From NCBI GenBank assembly GCA_964631325.1, contig CAZVWJ010000017.1, positions 1 to 46,425 on the forward strand: DNA of 46,425 nucleotides. The letters are read 5' to 3'. This stretch comes from CAZVWJ01 sp964631325 (GTDB lineage: Bacteria > T1Sed10-126). A model generated the notes under the pieces. The model was not told the DNA's origin. It worked only from the letters and a program-made list of their open reading frames with translations, and searched no databases. The translations under genes and the position numbers were made by a program. Of the stretch, positions 15,577 through 22,630 are shown one piece after another; within the stretch, counting starts at the first letter, position 1; each line of letters opens with the position of its first letter.

Positions 15577-15930
15577 CTAATGCTTTCCCCGGCAGGCACC
15601 GTCCTCGGTTGCAGATTCCAGTTCATCCGCTTTCCAGGCGGCAATTGCCTCGCCGACAGTCTCACCGGCGCCCGAACAAACCCCAATCCCCAGGTCGTTA
15701 AACATTGCTACTGCACGACGGCCAAGATTTGCACAAAGCACCACGTCAACATTCGCGTCCGCCAGCAAATCGGGAGGTTTACCGCTCCCCCCCATGTGTT
15801 CACCCGTATTCTCTAAAAAATCTACTTCTTCAGTCTCCGAATCGTAAAGAACAAATCCCGGCGCCCGGCCGAAATGCGGACTAACCCAGGCTCCGGTTCC
15901 TTCACCTTCAGCGGGCACAGCAACCAACAT
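15577..15930 (-). CDS. NifX/NifB-like (COG1433) Fe-Mo cluster carrier, copy 1
   Basis: This 117-aa protein is of the dinitrogenase iron-molybdenum cofactor family. VSPHFGRAPGFVLYD is the signature near residue 16. The middle GGSGKPPDLLADANVDVVLC and C-terminal GAGETVGEAIAAW follow the fold. Carriers of this family bind Fe-Mo or Mo-Cu clusters non-covalently. The ORP of Desulfovibrio, with its S2MoS2CuS2MoS2 cluster, belongs here. AGGAGG precedes the start. It is the first gene of the operon with the two COG1149 ATPases. No nitrogenase genes are present, so a nitrogen-fixing role is not supported. Confidence 0.85.
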   Translation of the reverse strand: MLVAVPAEGEGTGAWVSPHFGRAPGFVLYDSETEEVDFLENTGEHMGGSGKPPDLLADANVDVVLCANLGRRAVAMFNDLGIGVCSGAGETVGEAIAAWKADELESATEDGACRGKH

Positions 15931-16018
15931 AACTAACTACCTCCTGAAAAACGATTAAACCAAACATAAAGCGTAAATTATTCCAGTTAAGTAAAAGATT
16001 TTTTTGAAATACAAATAG

Positions 16019-16054
16019 CTTTCGTACTTTCGATGATCACCGAAAGTACGAAAG
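16019..16054. repeat. 14-bp perfect hairpin between mrp and NifX-like gene
   Basis: CTTTCGTACTTTCG (16019-16032) pairs perfectly with 16041-16054 around an 8-nt loop. The arms are built from near-identical 8-mers (CTTTCGTA, CTTTCGAT). It lies 26 nt after the mrp stop on the minus strand and has no immediate T-run. Confidence 0.75.
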
Positions 16055-16079
16055 GAAGCCAGTTTAATAATTACTGCTG

Positions 16080-17135
16080 TTATTTTCTTTCTACTTGCTT
16101 TTGTAACCTGGCGGCAACCGCCGAGAAACTTTGCGCTACCTCTCCCTCCGGTTCCTGGAAGACAAGCGGACGCCCCTCATCACTGGCCCGGCGAATATCC
16201 TCAACCAGGGGAATATCACCGAGAAAGGGGACGGTCAGCTCCCGGGCCAGCTCTTCTCCACCCCCCTCTCCAAAAATTTTATTTTCCACGCCGCATTCCG
16301 GACAGATATAACTGCTCATGTTTTCAATAATTCCAAGCAGATCAACGTCCATTTTTTCAAACATATTGATTGCCCGTCGCACATCCGCCACGGCCAGCTC
16401 CTGCGGGGTAGTGACCAGGACCGCACCGGTGAATTCCACCTTCTGGCAGAGAGTAATCTGGGTATCACCGGTACCCGGAGGTAAATCAAGAATCAAATAA
16501 TCAAGTCCCTCCCACTGGACATCCCCGAGCAACTGTTCCACCCCTTTACCAACCATCGGGCCGCGCCAGATAGTCGGCTGACTGGAGGGCAAAACAAAAC
16601 CAATTGAAATTACTTTAAGACCTTCAAAGTCCAACGGGATAATCTTTTCCTCCTCTGTCACTTCCGGCTGGCGGTCAACACCGAACACGGTCGGGGCACT
16701 GGGTCCATAGAGATCCAGGTCAGCAAACCCCACTTTGTAACCTTCTTCGGAAAGAGTACAGGCCAAATTAACGGCCACGGTTGATTTACCAACTCCCCCC
16801 TTACCACTGGCCACGGCGATTACTTCGTCAGCCCCCTCAACCGGTTCCGGCTCCGGTTGTTTTTTCTGGTTCTGTTTACCGCCGGCAGGCTGTTTTAAAT
16901 TAACTTCAACCAGATCTACTCCGTCAACACTGGCAGCCAGACGTTTGATCTGCTTTTCCAACTCCTGGAGGTGTTCCGGCTTTTTTGTTGAAGGAGCAAA
17001 AATTATTTCTGCCTTGCCCGCCTCCACGGAAATATTTTTGATAAAACCAAGCGCAACAATATCCCGATCCATTCCGGGAAAATTAATCTGTTTTAATTTT
17101 TCTTTAATGAGATTAGCAGGAGGTTGTTGGTCCAT
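16080..17135 (-). CDS. mrp: Mrp/NBP35-family Fe-S cluster carrier ATPase
   Basis: This 351-aa protein has an N-terminal DUF59 (MIP18-like) domain (about residues 10-85). A linker rich in Gln and Pro follows, then the ParA-type ATPase with Walker A ASGKGGVGKSTVAVNLA (near residue 117), DLYGPSAPTVFG (Walker A' region) and LILDLPPGTGD (Walker B). The C-terminal CPEC pair in MSSYICPECGVENKIFG bridges a [4Fe-4S] cluster between two subunits. It loads Fe-S or mixed-metal clusters on targets. A TTG start at 17162 is in frame, but the ATG at 17135 has AGGAAG at good spacing. Mrp is part of the ORP gene set. Confidence 0.93.
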   Translation of the reverse strand: MDQQPPANLIKEKLKQINFPGMDRDIVALGFIKNISVEAGKAEIIFAPSTKKPEHLQELEKQIKRLAASVDGVDLVEVNLKQPAGGKQNQKKQPEPEPVEGADEVIAVASGKGGVGKSTVAVNLACTLSEEGYKVGFADLDLYGPSAPTVFGVDRQPEVTEEEKIIPLDFEGLKVISIGFVLPSSQPTIWRGPMVGKGVEQLLGDVQWEGLDYLILDLPPGTGDTQITLCQKVEFTGAVLVTTPQELAVADVRRAINMFEKMDVDLLGIIENMSSYICPECGVENKIFGEGGGEELARELTVPFLGDIPLVEDIRRASDEGRPLVFQEPEGEVAQSFSAVAARLQKQVERK

Positions 17136-17179
17136 AATGAAAAACTTCCTTTCTTTACTCAAAATTTATAGAGATAAAA

Positions 17180-17935
17180 TCAGGTAGCAAAAAAGCAGAG
17201 GCGGGGTAAATTTAATAAATAGGCGACTGCGGCAACGGTATTTCCAAAAAAAGAATAATCAGTCTCCATGTCGTTGAAATAATTCAATAAATCATCCATC
17301 GAACCATTAATCACCGTGGAACCGGTAGCCAAAACAAAATCAGCTCGTCTAATCAGGGACTTATTTTCTTCCCGTCCGGACTTAATCACTGCGCCTCCGG
17401 TCAATTCCCGGCCAATTCTATTCTCATTAATATCCGTTACTTCCACATTGTCAGCTCCAAAGTGATCCAGGCACTCGGCGACGATCGCCGGCTGGTAACC
17501 AATTATTCCCAGTTTCTCAAGTTCAGGCTGATTTTCCTCCAGCCACTCTACAATTTCTTCAGCACATTTCTGGGGTTCCTCATCGTGGCAGTGTTTAGTT
17601 TTTTCAATTAAATCTTGACTGCAAAGCACCGCATTCATTGCCGCAACCCGCAAGGCCCGCAGGTAATTGCTATCCATCGGCAAACTCAACAACTCTTCCA
17701 AACTCCCCTGGAAATTACCCGGGTGATCAGTGAAGGCCTGGCCGTGGTGACCGAGAAATTCGGCCTGGATCATCACCTCATGACCTTCGGCCAGGGGAAA
17801 ATCTTCCCGGCCGGGATCACCGATTGCCTCTTCACTTGTTAGCCCCCGGGCCTCAATTTTAATTTCTTCTTTTCTCAGCCCGAGCTCGGTAACATTCTTT
17901 TCGAATTTATTTAAAGCCTCAGTCAGGATATCCAC
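17180..17935 (-). CDS. DUF364-type putative heavy-metal chelation protein, paralog 2
   Basis: This is a 251-aa protein whose second half (about residues 135-250) is Rossmann-like: KLGIIGYQPAIVAECLDHFG, VEVTDINENRIGREL and FVLATGSTVINGSMDDLL. These match the DUF364 core of the gene at 12784. The N-terminal half differs and carries HCHDEEPQKC (about residues 118-127), a possible metal site. It starts at GTG behind GGGAGG. It is placed between mrp and the DUF134 gene, with short gaps of about 45-55 nt, as part of the minus-strand cofactor operon. Metal or pterin-ligand binding is inferred from the family name and context only. Confidence 0.72.
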   Translation of the reverse strand: MDILTEALNKFEKNVTELGLRKEEIKIEARGLTSEEAIGDPGREDFPLAEGHEVMIQAEFLGHHGQAFTDHPGNFQGSLEELLSLPMDSNYLRALRVAAMNAVLCSQDLIEKTKHCHDEEPQKCAEEIVEWLEENQPELEKLGIIGYQPAIVAECLDHFGADNVEVTDINENRIGRELTGGAVIKSGREENKSLIRRADFVLATGSTVINGSMDDLLNYFNDMETDYSFFGNTVAAVAYLLNLPRLCFFAT

Positions 17936-17989
17936 GAAATTTTTCCTCCCACGTAGTTATTATTTTTCTTGAAGATCAGCTTAATTACC

Positions 17990-18283
17990 CTATTCACCGC
18001 CAACCTGAATGTCGCCTCCCTGGATTAACAGGTCCTTACCCTCGGCCAGGGCCATGGCACTTTTCTTCCGGCCAGCCCGTAAGATACGATGAAAAGTCGG
18101 CTGGGAAACATTCATTTTTTCAGCCGCTTTCTCTTGATCAAAGCCCAGGTGATCCTTGAGCCGCAGGGCCTCGTATTCACCCAGGGTCAAATGTATTTCT
18201 CCGGTTGATTGAGAGCTGTGGGGACCAAATCGTTCAAACTGTGGTCGCCCTTCGATACGTCTTTTACGTCGTCGTGGGGGCAA
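17990..18283 (-). CDS. UPF0251/DUF134 helix-turn-helix DNA-binding protein
   Basis: This 97-aa protein opens with the family signature MPPRRRKRRIEGRPQFERFGP. A sigma-factor-like HTH follows, with LTLGEYEALRLKDHLGFDQ (about residues 32-50) and AAEKMNVSQPTFHRILRAG (about 53-71). It is predicted to bind DNA. UPF0251 genes typically sit beside NifX-like and Mrp genes, as here, so it is the best candidate for local control, perhaps through the TGAATATATATTCA sites (inference). The start is TTG: AGGAGG lies 8 nt upstream and no ATG fits. Confidence 0.85.
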   Translation of the reverse strand: MPPRRRKRRIEGRPQFERFGPHSSQSTGEIHLTLGEYEALRLKDHLGFDQEKAAEKMNVSQPTFHRILRAGRKKSAMALAEGKDLLIQGGDIQVGGE

Positions 18284-18352
18284 GAGTCAAACCTCCTGTT
18301 AAGATAATAATATTAAGCAAGTGATTACCATTTAACCTCTAAAAAACCAGAT

Positions 18353-18733
18353 TCAAGGGGAAAAACGCTGCCCCCCCGGCCCGGCGTTAGCGTTCTCTAT
18401 TTCTTCGAGGCCACCAGTAATAAATCTATCTAAATTTTCCTCTACTGTTCCTCCCTCACTCTTGTAAAGGTCCACGTTAAGCTGATCCAGTGCCATAAGT
18501 GAGGTCGTTCCAACTTTCCCCGTAATTACAGCCTCCACCCCGTTTTCCCCGAGCATCTGAGCCGCCGCAGAACCCGCTCCCCGGGTCTGATCACGACCCG
18601 AATTTTCAACTGTCCGCTCAGAGACTATTTCACCGTTCTCAATTTCCGCTATCACAAAATTCTGACAGCGGCCAAATATCGGACTAACACGAGCATTTAT
18701 ATCCTGGCCTCCGGTACTTACAGCTACTTTCAT
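18353..18733 (-). CDS. NifX/NifB-like (COG1433) Fe-Mo cluster carrier, copy 2
   Basis: The 126-aa COG1433 protein has the core segments AVSTGGQDINARVSPIFGRCQNFVIAEIENG, GAGSAAAQMLGENGVEAVITGKVG and NVDLYKSEGGTVEENLDRF. The FGRCQN Cys (about residue 24) is shared with copy 3 and absent from copy 1, where the position reads FGRAPG, so copies 2 and 3 form one subgroup. A short Gly-rich end (NAGPGGQRF) is the beginning of the kind of tail that is much longer in copy 3. It lies upstream of the DUF134 gene in the same orientation (69-nt gap). Confidence 0.85.
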   Translation of the reverse strand: MKVAVSTGGQDINARVSPIFGRCQNFVIAEIENGEIVSERTVENSGRDQTRGAGSAAAQMLGENGVEAVITGKVGTTSLMALDQLNVDLYKSEGGTVEENLDRFITGGLEEIENANAGPGGQRFSP

Positions 18734-18883
18734 ACTAACACCCTCTCCAGGTAAAAAGTTTGAACCACTTATGGTCCGTTAAATCAATATAACTATCTTA
18801 CAACGCCCCCAAATTCCTCCGTAGAAAATCCGACTCTAAATAAATTAAAGATTATACTTAACAGTAATAAATTTGCGTATTCT

Positions 18884-18909
18884 CGCAATTGCGCAATTGC
18901 ACAATTGCG
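18884..18909. repeat. Three tandem 8-mers CGCAATTG, self-complementary
   Basis: CGCAATTG, CGCAATTG and CACAATTG lie in tandem (18884-18907), followed by CG. The outer units pair as a hairpin (18884-18891 with 18902-18909). It sits just after the stop of the third NifX-like gene on the minus strand. The 8-nt period matches other palindromes in this window. Confidence 0.6.
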
Positions 18910-18920
18910 GTTAAGGTGAA

Positions 18921-19484
18921 TTAGCGGTTTCCCTGGCCCTGGCCGCGGCGGCCACGGCCACCTTCGGCACCACCGGCGCCTCCAGCTCCGCCAGCGCCAC
19001 CGGCTCGGCCACCTCCCTGGCCGGGTTGAAATCCCTGGTCGGAAGGTGCCTGGTTCTGGCCAGCCGAAGGCTGAGCACCGCCCTGACCTCCCCCGGCACC
19101 GGGAGCAGCTCCACCCTGCCGGGGCGCAGAAGCCTGGTCAGCAGAAACAGCTTCCAACTCGCCGTCGATGTATTTTTGAGCAGCTTCGCCAACCGACATC
19201 TGGCCGGCTATGTAGGCCTGAAGATTGGATTGCTCAAAGACAGAGAAAACGTTCGGGCCAAAATTGCCGGCAATAACAGCTTCGACTCCCTGCTGGGCAA
19301 CCATCCCCGCCGCCTGCATTCCGGCTCCCCGGGCCGCCGAGGCATGGGGGTTCGGCAGGACCTCCACCTGTTCCGGTTCCTGCCCCCCGGTTTCCACAAT
19401 AGTATAATTCTGGCATCGTCCAAACACAGGCGAAACCTGGTCATCAAGTCCGCCCTGCGTAGAAGCAATTGCTATTTTACCCAT
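18921..19484 (-). CDS. NifX/NifB-like (COG1433) cluster carrier with Gly/Arg-rich tail, copy 3
   Basis: Residues 1-110 are a normal COG1433 domain (GKIAIASTQGGLDDQVSPVF, FGRCQNYTIVETGG, GAGMQAAGMVAQQGVEAVI, YIAGQMSVGEAAQKYIDG). Residues 118-187 form a low-complexity tail of Gly, Gln, Ala and Ser ending GRGRRGQGQGNR. The tail roughly doubles the family's usual length. Similar Gly/Arg tails occur in the ferredoxin at 21249 and the DUF5320 protein at 24551. The start at 19484 is set by AAAGGAGGTT; the nine upstream codons in frame are untranslated. A TGAATATATATTCA operator lies 36 nt upstream. Confidence 0.86.
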   Translation of the reverse strand: MGKIAIASTQGGLDDQVSPVFGRCQNYTIVETGGQEPEQVEVLPNPHASAARGAGMQAAGMVAQQGVEAVIAGNFGPNVFSVFEQSNLQAYIAGQMSVGEAAQKYIDGELEAVSADQASAPRQGGAAPGAGGGQGGAQPSAGQNQAPSDQGFQPGQGGGRAGGAGGAGGAGGAEGGRGRRGQGQGNR

Positions 19485-19519
19485 TATTGAACCTCCTTTA
19501 AAAATCATGATCCTTGTTC

Positions 19520-19533
19520 TGAATATATATTCA
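19520..19533. promoter_or_regulatory. TGAATATATATTCA operator, copy 2
   Basis: This is a perfect 14-bp palindrome between the divergent NifX-like gene (copy 3) and the membrane-protein gene at 19662. It could serve both. The flanks (TC...GTGTA) differ from copies 1, 3 and 4, so the 14-bp core is the conserved part. Confidence 0.75.
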
Positions 19534-19661
19534 GTGTACTATAAATTAGCTAGAGTCGCAACAGCAAAAGTTAGAATTTTATTGGAATAATAGACGGCTC
19601 AAGTTGTTATACTATCCTTGTAGTAAATATTTATAGAATTTTTATAATTCGGTGGTTTGCA

Positions 19662-20276
19662 GTGAAATTATCAGTAATTGGCAAAGAATTACGGGACCAC
19701 ATTTACTTTACGGTAGTTGGCACATTATCCGGAATTTTAATTTTCCTGGCCATTGTTTACTTTAATTTGCCCAGGTCACTGTCGCGACGCTTATTCTGGA
19801 CTCTGCACCCTATTCACGTCGTTTTAAGCGCTCTTGCTACGACCGGAATGTACAGATTGCACAGTGAAAAGGATAACTTTTTCTACGCAATATTAATCGG
19901 TTATACCGGTGCAATTTTCATCGCCACGCTCAGTGATTCTCTGATTCCTTACGCGGGTGAGTATTTACTGAATCTCCCAAACAAGGGAGTCCATATCGGT
20001 TTTATTGAAAAATGGTGGCTGGTTAACCCGCTTGCTTTTGCCGGAATTGGCCTGGCTTTGCTGTGGCCCCGGACAAAATTCCCCCACACCGGGCACGTCC
20101 TCCTGAGCACTTACACCTCGTTGTTCCACATCACTATGGCCCTGGGAACTGAGATCAGCCTGTCCCAGGTAGTTGTTATCGGGCTCTTTTTATTTCTCGC
20201 CGTCTGGATCCCCTGTTGTACCAGCGACATTGTCTTTCCTCTACTCTTCTCCGGGGAGGAACACCGAAGTCATTAA
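19662..20276 (+). CDS. Uncharacterised integral membrane protein
   Basis: The 204-aa protein has about six hydrophobic segments (roughly residues 14-35, 42-62, 74-95, 117-135, 144-160 and 168-190). I do not recognise the family. Distinct features are WTLHPIHVVLSALATTGMYR (His pairs in helix 2), DSLIPYAGEYLL, and WIPCCTSDIVFPLLF near the C-terminus, with a Cys-Cys-Thr-Ser-Asp stretch in or beside a helix that could bind a metal or heme-like ligand. It starts at GTG. It diverges from the NifX-like gene across a TGAATATATATTCA site and leads a plus-strand series with the Cys-rich 67-aa gene and YggS. It may be a transporter of the cluster's metal or sulfur ligand. Confidence 0.7.
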   Translation: MKLSVIGKELRDHIYFTVVGTLSGILIFLAIVYFNLPRSLSRRLFWTLHPIHVVLSALATTGMYRLHSEKDNFFYAILIGYTGAIFIATLSDSLIPYAGEYLLNLPNKGVHIGFIEKWWLVNPLAFAGIGLALLWPRTKFPHTGHVLLSTYTSLFHITMALGTEISLSQVVVIGLFLFLAVWIPCCTSDIVFPLLFSGEEHRSH

Positions 20277-20320
20277 GATAACCAGGCTGAAAATCCTAAT
20301 TTGCCCGGAAGAAAATTTTT

Positions 20321-20524
20321 ATGACTGAACAATGCAAATGGTATTCAATGTGTCCGATGAAACGTTATTACGAGATGGGGAAACTGGACAAAAAGTGGGT
20401 TGAAAACTACTGCTGGGGAAACTGGGAAAACTGTGTCCGTTATGAAATGGAAGAAAACGGAAAACCACATCCCGACTATATGCTGCCCGACGGATCAATT
20501 GATGAGCACCTGAAAAATCTTTAA
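20321..20524 (+). CDS. Small Cys/Trp-rich protein, putative metal-binding
   Basis: The 67-aa protein begins MTEQCKWYSMCPMKRYYE and has four Cys (C5, C11, C31, C38) in two CX5-6C pairs, many aromatic residues, and ends PDYMLPDGSIDEHL. Close relatives of this size recur beside Mrp, NifX-like and ferredoxin genes in anaerobes and are often mislabelled as uracil-DNA glycosylase. Function is unknown; four Cys suggest a small metal or Fe-S site. It lies 44 nt after the membrane-protein gene and 42 nt before the YggS-type gene. Confidence 0.72.
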   Translation: MTEQCKWYSMCPMKRYYEMGKLDKKWVENYCWGNWENCVRYEMEENGKPHPDYMLPDGSIDEHLKNL

Positions 20525-20566
20525 ACGAAAAATTAACTTTGAAATTACAGACGGGGGCCAAACAGA

Positions 20567-21223
20567 ATGATTAAAGAAAACGTGGAAAAAATACTCTCTG
20601 AATTGTCCGACAACGTGCAACTGGTCGGGGCCGCAAAAACCCGGACAGCCGCAGAAATTGAGGAAGCAATCAGCGGCGGCCTACAAATCATTGGTGAAAA
20701 TTATCTGCAGGAGGCCGAAGATGTTTATCCCCAGATCGGCGACCGGGTTCGCTGGCATTTTATCGGACACCTGCAGCGAAATAAGGTAAAAAAAGCAGTA
20801 AAAATGTTTGACATGATTGAATCCCTGGATTCACCACGACTGGCCCGGGAGATAAATAAACGATGTCGACAGATAGATAAAGTGATGCCGGTCCTGGTGG
20901 AAGTTAACAGCGGTCGGGAAGAACAAAAATACGGAATTATGCCGGAGGAAGTCAAAACTTACGTTGAGGAAGTTGCTGAAATGGATTACCTCAAAATAGA
21001 AGGGTTGATGACAATGGGTCCCCGGTTTGGAGAACCGGAAAAATCACGACCCTACTTTGTTGAAACCCGCAAAATATTCAAACAGCTCCAGGATAAAGAT
21101 TTACCCGGAGTTGAGATGAAGTATCTCTCCATGGGAATGACAAATTCCTACAAAATCGCCCTGGAAGAAGGAGCTAATATAGTTAGAATTGGGACCAAAA
21201 TATTCGGCGAACGCGAAGAGTAA
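20567..21223 (+). CDS. yggS: YggS/PLPBP-family pyridoxal phosphate-binding protein
   Basis: The 218-aa single-domain TIM-barrel PLP protein has K24 in VGAAKTR as the lysine that binds PLP. Further family motifs are GENYLQEAEDVYPQI, WHFIGHLQRNKVK, LVEVNSGREEQKYGI, EGLMTMGP, and the phosphate-binding LSMGMTNSYKIAL...RIGTKIFGER. The family keeps PLP and amino/keto acid pools in balance and has no known catalytic reaction. It is usually near cell-division genes; here it sits in an Fe-S/NifX island, where it might supply or protect PLP needed by cysteine-sulfur chemistry (inference). Confidence 0.93.
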   Translation: MIKENVEKILSELSDNVQLVGAAKTRTAAEIEEAISGGLQIIGENYLQEAEDVYPQIGDRVRWHFIGHLQRNKVKKAVKMFDMIESLDSPRLAREINKRCRQIDKVMPVLVEVNSGREEQKYGIMPEEVKTYVEEVAEMDYLKIEGLMTMGPRFGEPEKSRPYFVETRKIFKQLQDKDLPGVEMKYLSMGMTNSYKIALEEGANIVRIGTKIFGEREE

Positions 21224-21248
21224 TTGTTATAAACAATGAGGTGGAACT

Positions 21249-21596
21249 ATGTTTACGGTTAACGAGGAAGATTGTACCGGCTGTCAGCAATGCAGTGAAG
21301 TTTGCCCGGTCGAGGCAATAACATTTGCAGAAGGGAAAGCAAAAATTAAGGAAGAAGAATGTATTGAATGCGGGGCCTGTGCTGAAGTATGCCCGGTAGG
21401 TGCAATACAGAGTGAGACAGATCAAGCCAATTTCCAGCAACAACCAGACTCCAGTCAACCTGCTAATTTCTCACCCCGGAACAATCAGCAACCCGGCTCA
21501 GGCCGAGGACTGGGAAAAGGTCGGGGCCGCGGACAGGCCCGGGGGCCAAAAGATGGCCGGGGCGGCGGCAGCGGCGAAGGCAACAGAAAATTTTAA
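21249..21596 (+). CDS. 2[4Fe-4S] ferredoxin with Gly/Arg-rich C-terminal tail
   Basis: Residues 1-55 are a classical bacterial ferredoxin: C9, C12, C15, C19 and C38, C41, C44, C48, each followed by Pro-Val. Residues 58-115 form a low-complexity extension, first Gln/Asn/Pro-rich, then Gly/Arg/Lys-rich (RGLGKGRGRGQARGPKDGRG). The tail is the same style as those of the NifX-like protein (18921) and DUF5320 protein (24551), so the three may interact or bind a shared anionic partner. It follows YggS by 25 nt. Confidence 0.88.
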   Translation: MFTVNEEDCTGCQQCSEVCPVEAITFAEGKAKIKEEECIECGACAEVCPVGAIQSETDQANFQQQPDSSQPANFSPRNNQQPGSGRGLGKGRGRGQARGPKDGRGGGSGEGNRKF

Positions 21597-21749
21597 ATAA
21601 GCTATGACGCCGGATTGTAAAACAGGCCCAACCCGATAAATTAGCCACCAAACCCAAATATATTTACATTTTTGATCCCGGTCATTATCTACTCATCGGG
21701 GATGCTGTTTAAAAGATTACTTGCCGTCCCTCAATCCCTTTAGTACAAT

Positions 21750-21763
21750 TGAATATATATTCA
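21750..21763. promoter_or_regulatory. TGAATATATATTCA operator, copy 3
   Basis: This is a perfect 14-bp palindrome 48 nt before the GTG of the DsrE-like gene. The context TTGAATATATATTCATTATA is identical over 20 bp to copy 1. Confidence 0.75.
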
Positions 21764-21811
21764 TTATACGTGTCTAAAAAATCTTTTTTACGAAATTAGG
21801 AGGTTTAAATT

Positions 21812-22168
21812 GTGAAAATTTTGATCATTTTCAACCGGCAACCATATGACGGCACAGACGTTACCTGGAACGGACTGCGGCTGGCAGAGAAATTGGATGA
21901 ACAGGGCGAACAGGTCAGATTATTTCTGATGAATGATTCCGTCGATATGGCTCGCGATGAATGTGAACCGCCGGATAGTTACGACCAGGATCTCTCAGAA
22001 CACCTGAAAGAAGTTATCAGCAAAGGAATCCCGGTTAAAGTTTGCGGGACCTGCCAGGTCCGCTGTGGAATCTATAAAAACAAACCTTATTTTGAGGGAG
22101 CAGAAAAGGCGACTATGGGAGAGCTGTCGGAATGGATAATTGAAAGTGACAATGTTATTACATTTTAA
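21812..22168 (+). CDS. DsrE/DsrF-like sulfur-relay family protein, copy 1
   Basis: This 118-aa protein has the DsrE fold: LIIFNRQPYDGTDVTWNGLRLA at the start, VRLFLMNDSVDMA in the middle and VKVCGTCQVRCGIYK near residue 77. The CGTC pair plus a further Cys could carry persulfide, as conserved Cys do in DsrE and TusD. It starts at GTG behind AGGAGG. It carries the TGAATATATATTCA operator and is followed by a ferredoxin and an NADH/CoA-disulfide reductase-like gene on the opposite strand, so a role in sulfur transfer is likely. A second copy with the same ACGTC motif is at 30545. Confidence 0.82.
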   Translation: MKILIIFNRQPYDGTDVTWNGLRLAEKLDEQGEQVRLFLMNDSVDMARDECEPPDSYDQDLSEHLKEVISKGIPVKVCGTCQVRCGIYKNKPYFEGAEKATMGELSEWIIESDNVITF

Positions 22169-22253
22169 CTTAACTGACGCACAGCAGACGGCAAGCTAAC
22201 AACTGTTTTCGGAAGCGTTTAGTTACTCCTAACAACCAGGAAGGTGAACTGAG

Positions 22254-22628
22254 ATGCCCTGGATTGATGAAGAAAATTGTGTAAATTGCGGAATCTGCGT
22301 GGAGGAGTGTCCGGCGGAAGCAATTAGGACGGAGAATGAAACGACCCAGATATACATGGATGAGTGTATTCGCTGTGGGGTCTGCCACGATGTCTGTCCC
22401 CGGGAAGCCGTCAGGCACGACGGGGAAAAAATCCCAGAATGGGTCGAGGAAAATGTGGAGTGGACGTTAGAACACGTGGAGAAAAGCGAGGATTATTTTG
22501 AGTCCCGTGAGGCCGGCAAGCAGTGTTTTGAGAAACACCTGAATCATTTTAACAAGAACATCAAAATTGCCGAAAAGACAATTGAGAAAATAAAAGAGCT
22601 AAAAGAGGAATACAAGAAAAAATCGTAA
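22254..22628 (+). CDS. 2[4Fe-4S] ferredoxin with helical C-terminal extension
   Basis: Residues 1-55 are a ferredoxin with C9, C12, C15, C19 and C38, C41, C44, C48 and the MPWI start shared with the gene at 6061. Residues 60-124 form a charged, probably helical tail (HVEKSEDYFESREAGKQC, KIAEKTIEKIKELKEEYKKK) with heptad-like spacing, suited to docking on a partner. It lies 85 nt after the DsrE-like gene. The 3' end abuts the convergent flavoprotein gene (2-nt gap). Confidence 0.88.
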   Translation: MPWIDEENCVNCGICVEECPAEAIRTENETTQIYMDECIRCGVCHDVCPREAVRHDGEKIPEWVEENVEWTLEHVEKSEDYFESREAGKQCFEKHLNHFNKNIKIAEKTIEKIKELKEEYKKKS

Positions 22629-22630
22629 AC

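Noticed and set aside
16019..16054. Rho-independent terminator of mrp
   Set aside because: The stem is perfect but no T-run follows closely on the minus strand.
15577..19484. Nitrogen fixation genes (NifX/NifB-like names)
   Set aside because: The COG1433 domain is shared by many non-nitrogenase proteins. No nifHDK, nifB radical SAM-NifX fusion or nifEN is present.
19026..19490. Plus-strand ORFs opposite the third NifX-like gene
   Set aside because: They are shadows of the Gly/Ala-rich GC-biased coding strand and resemble no family.
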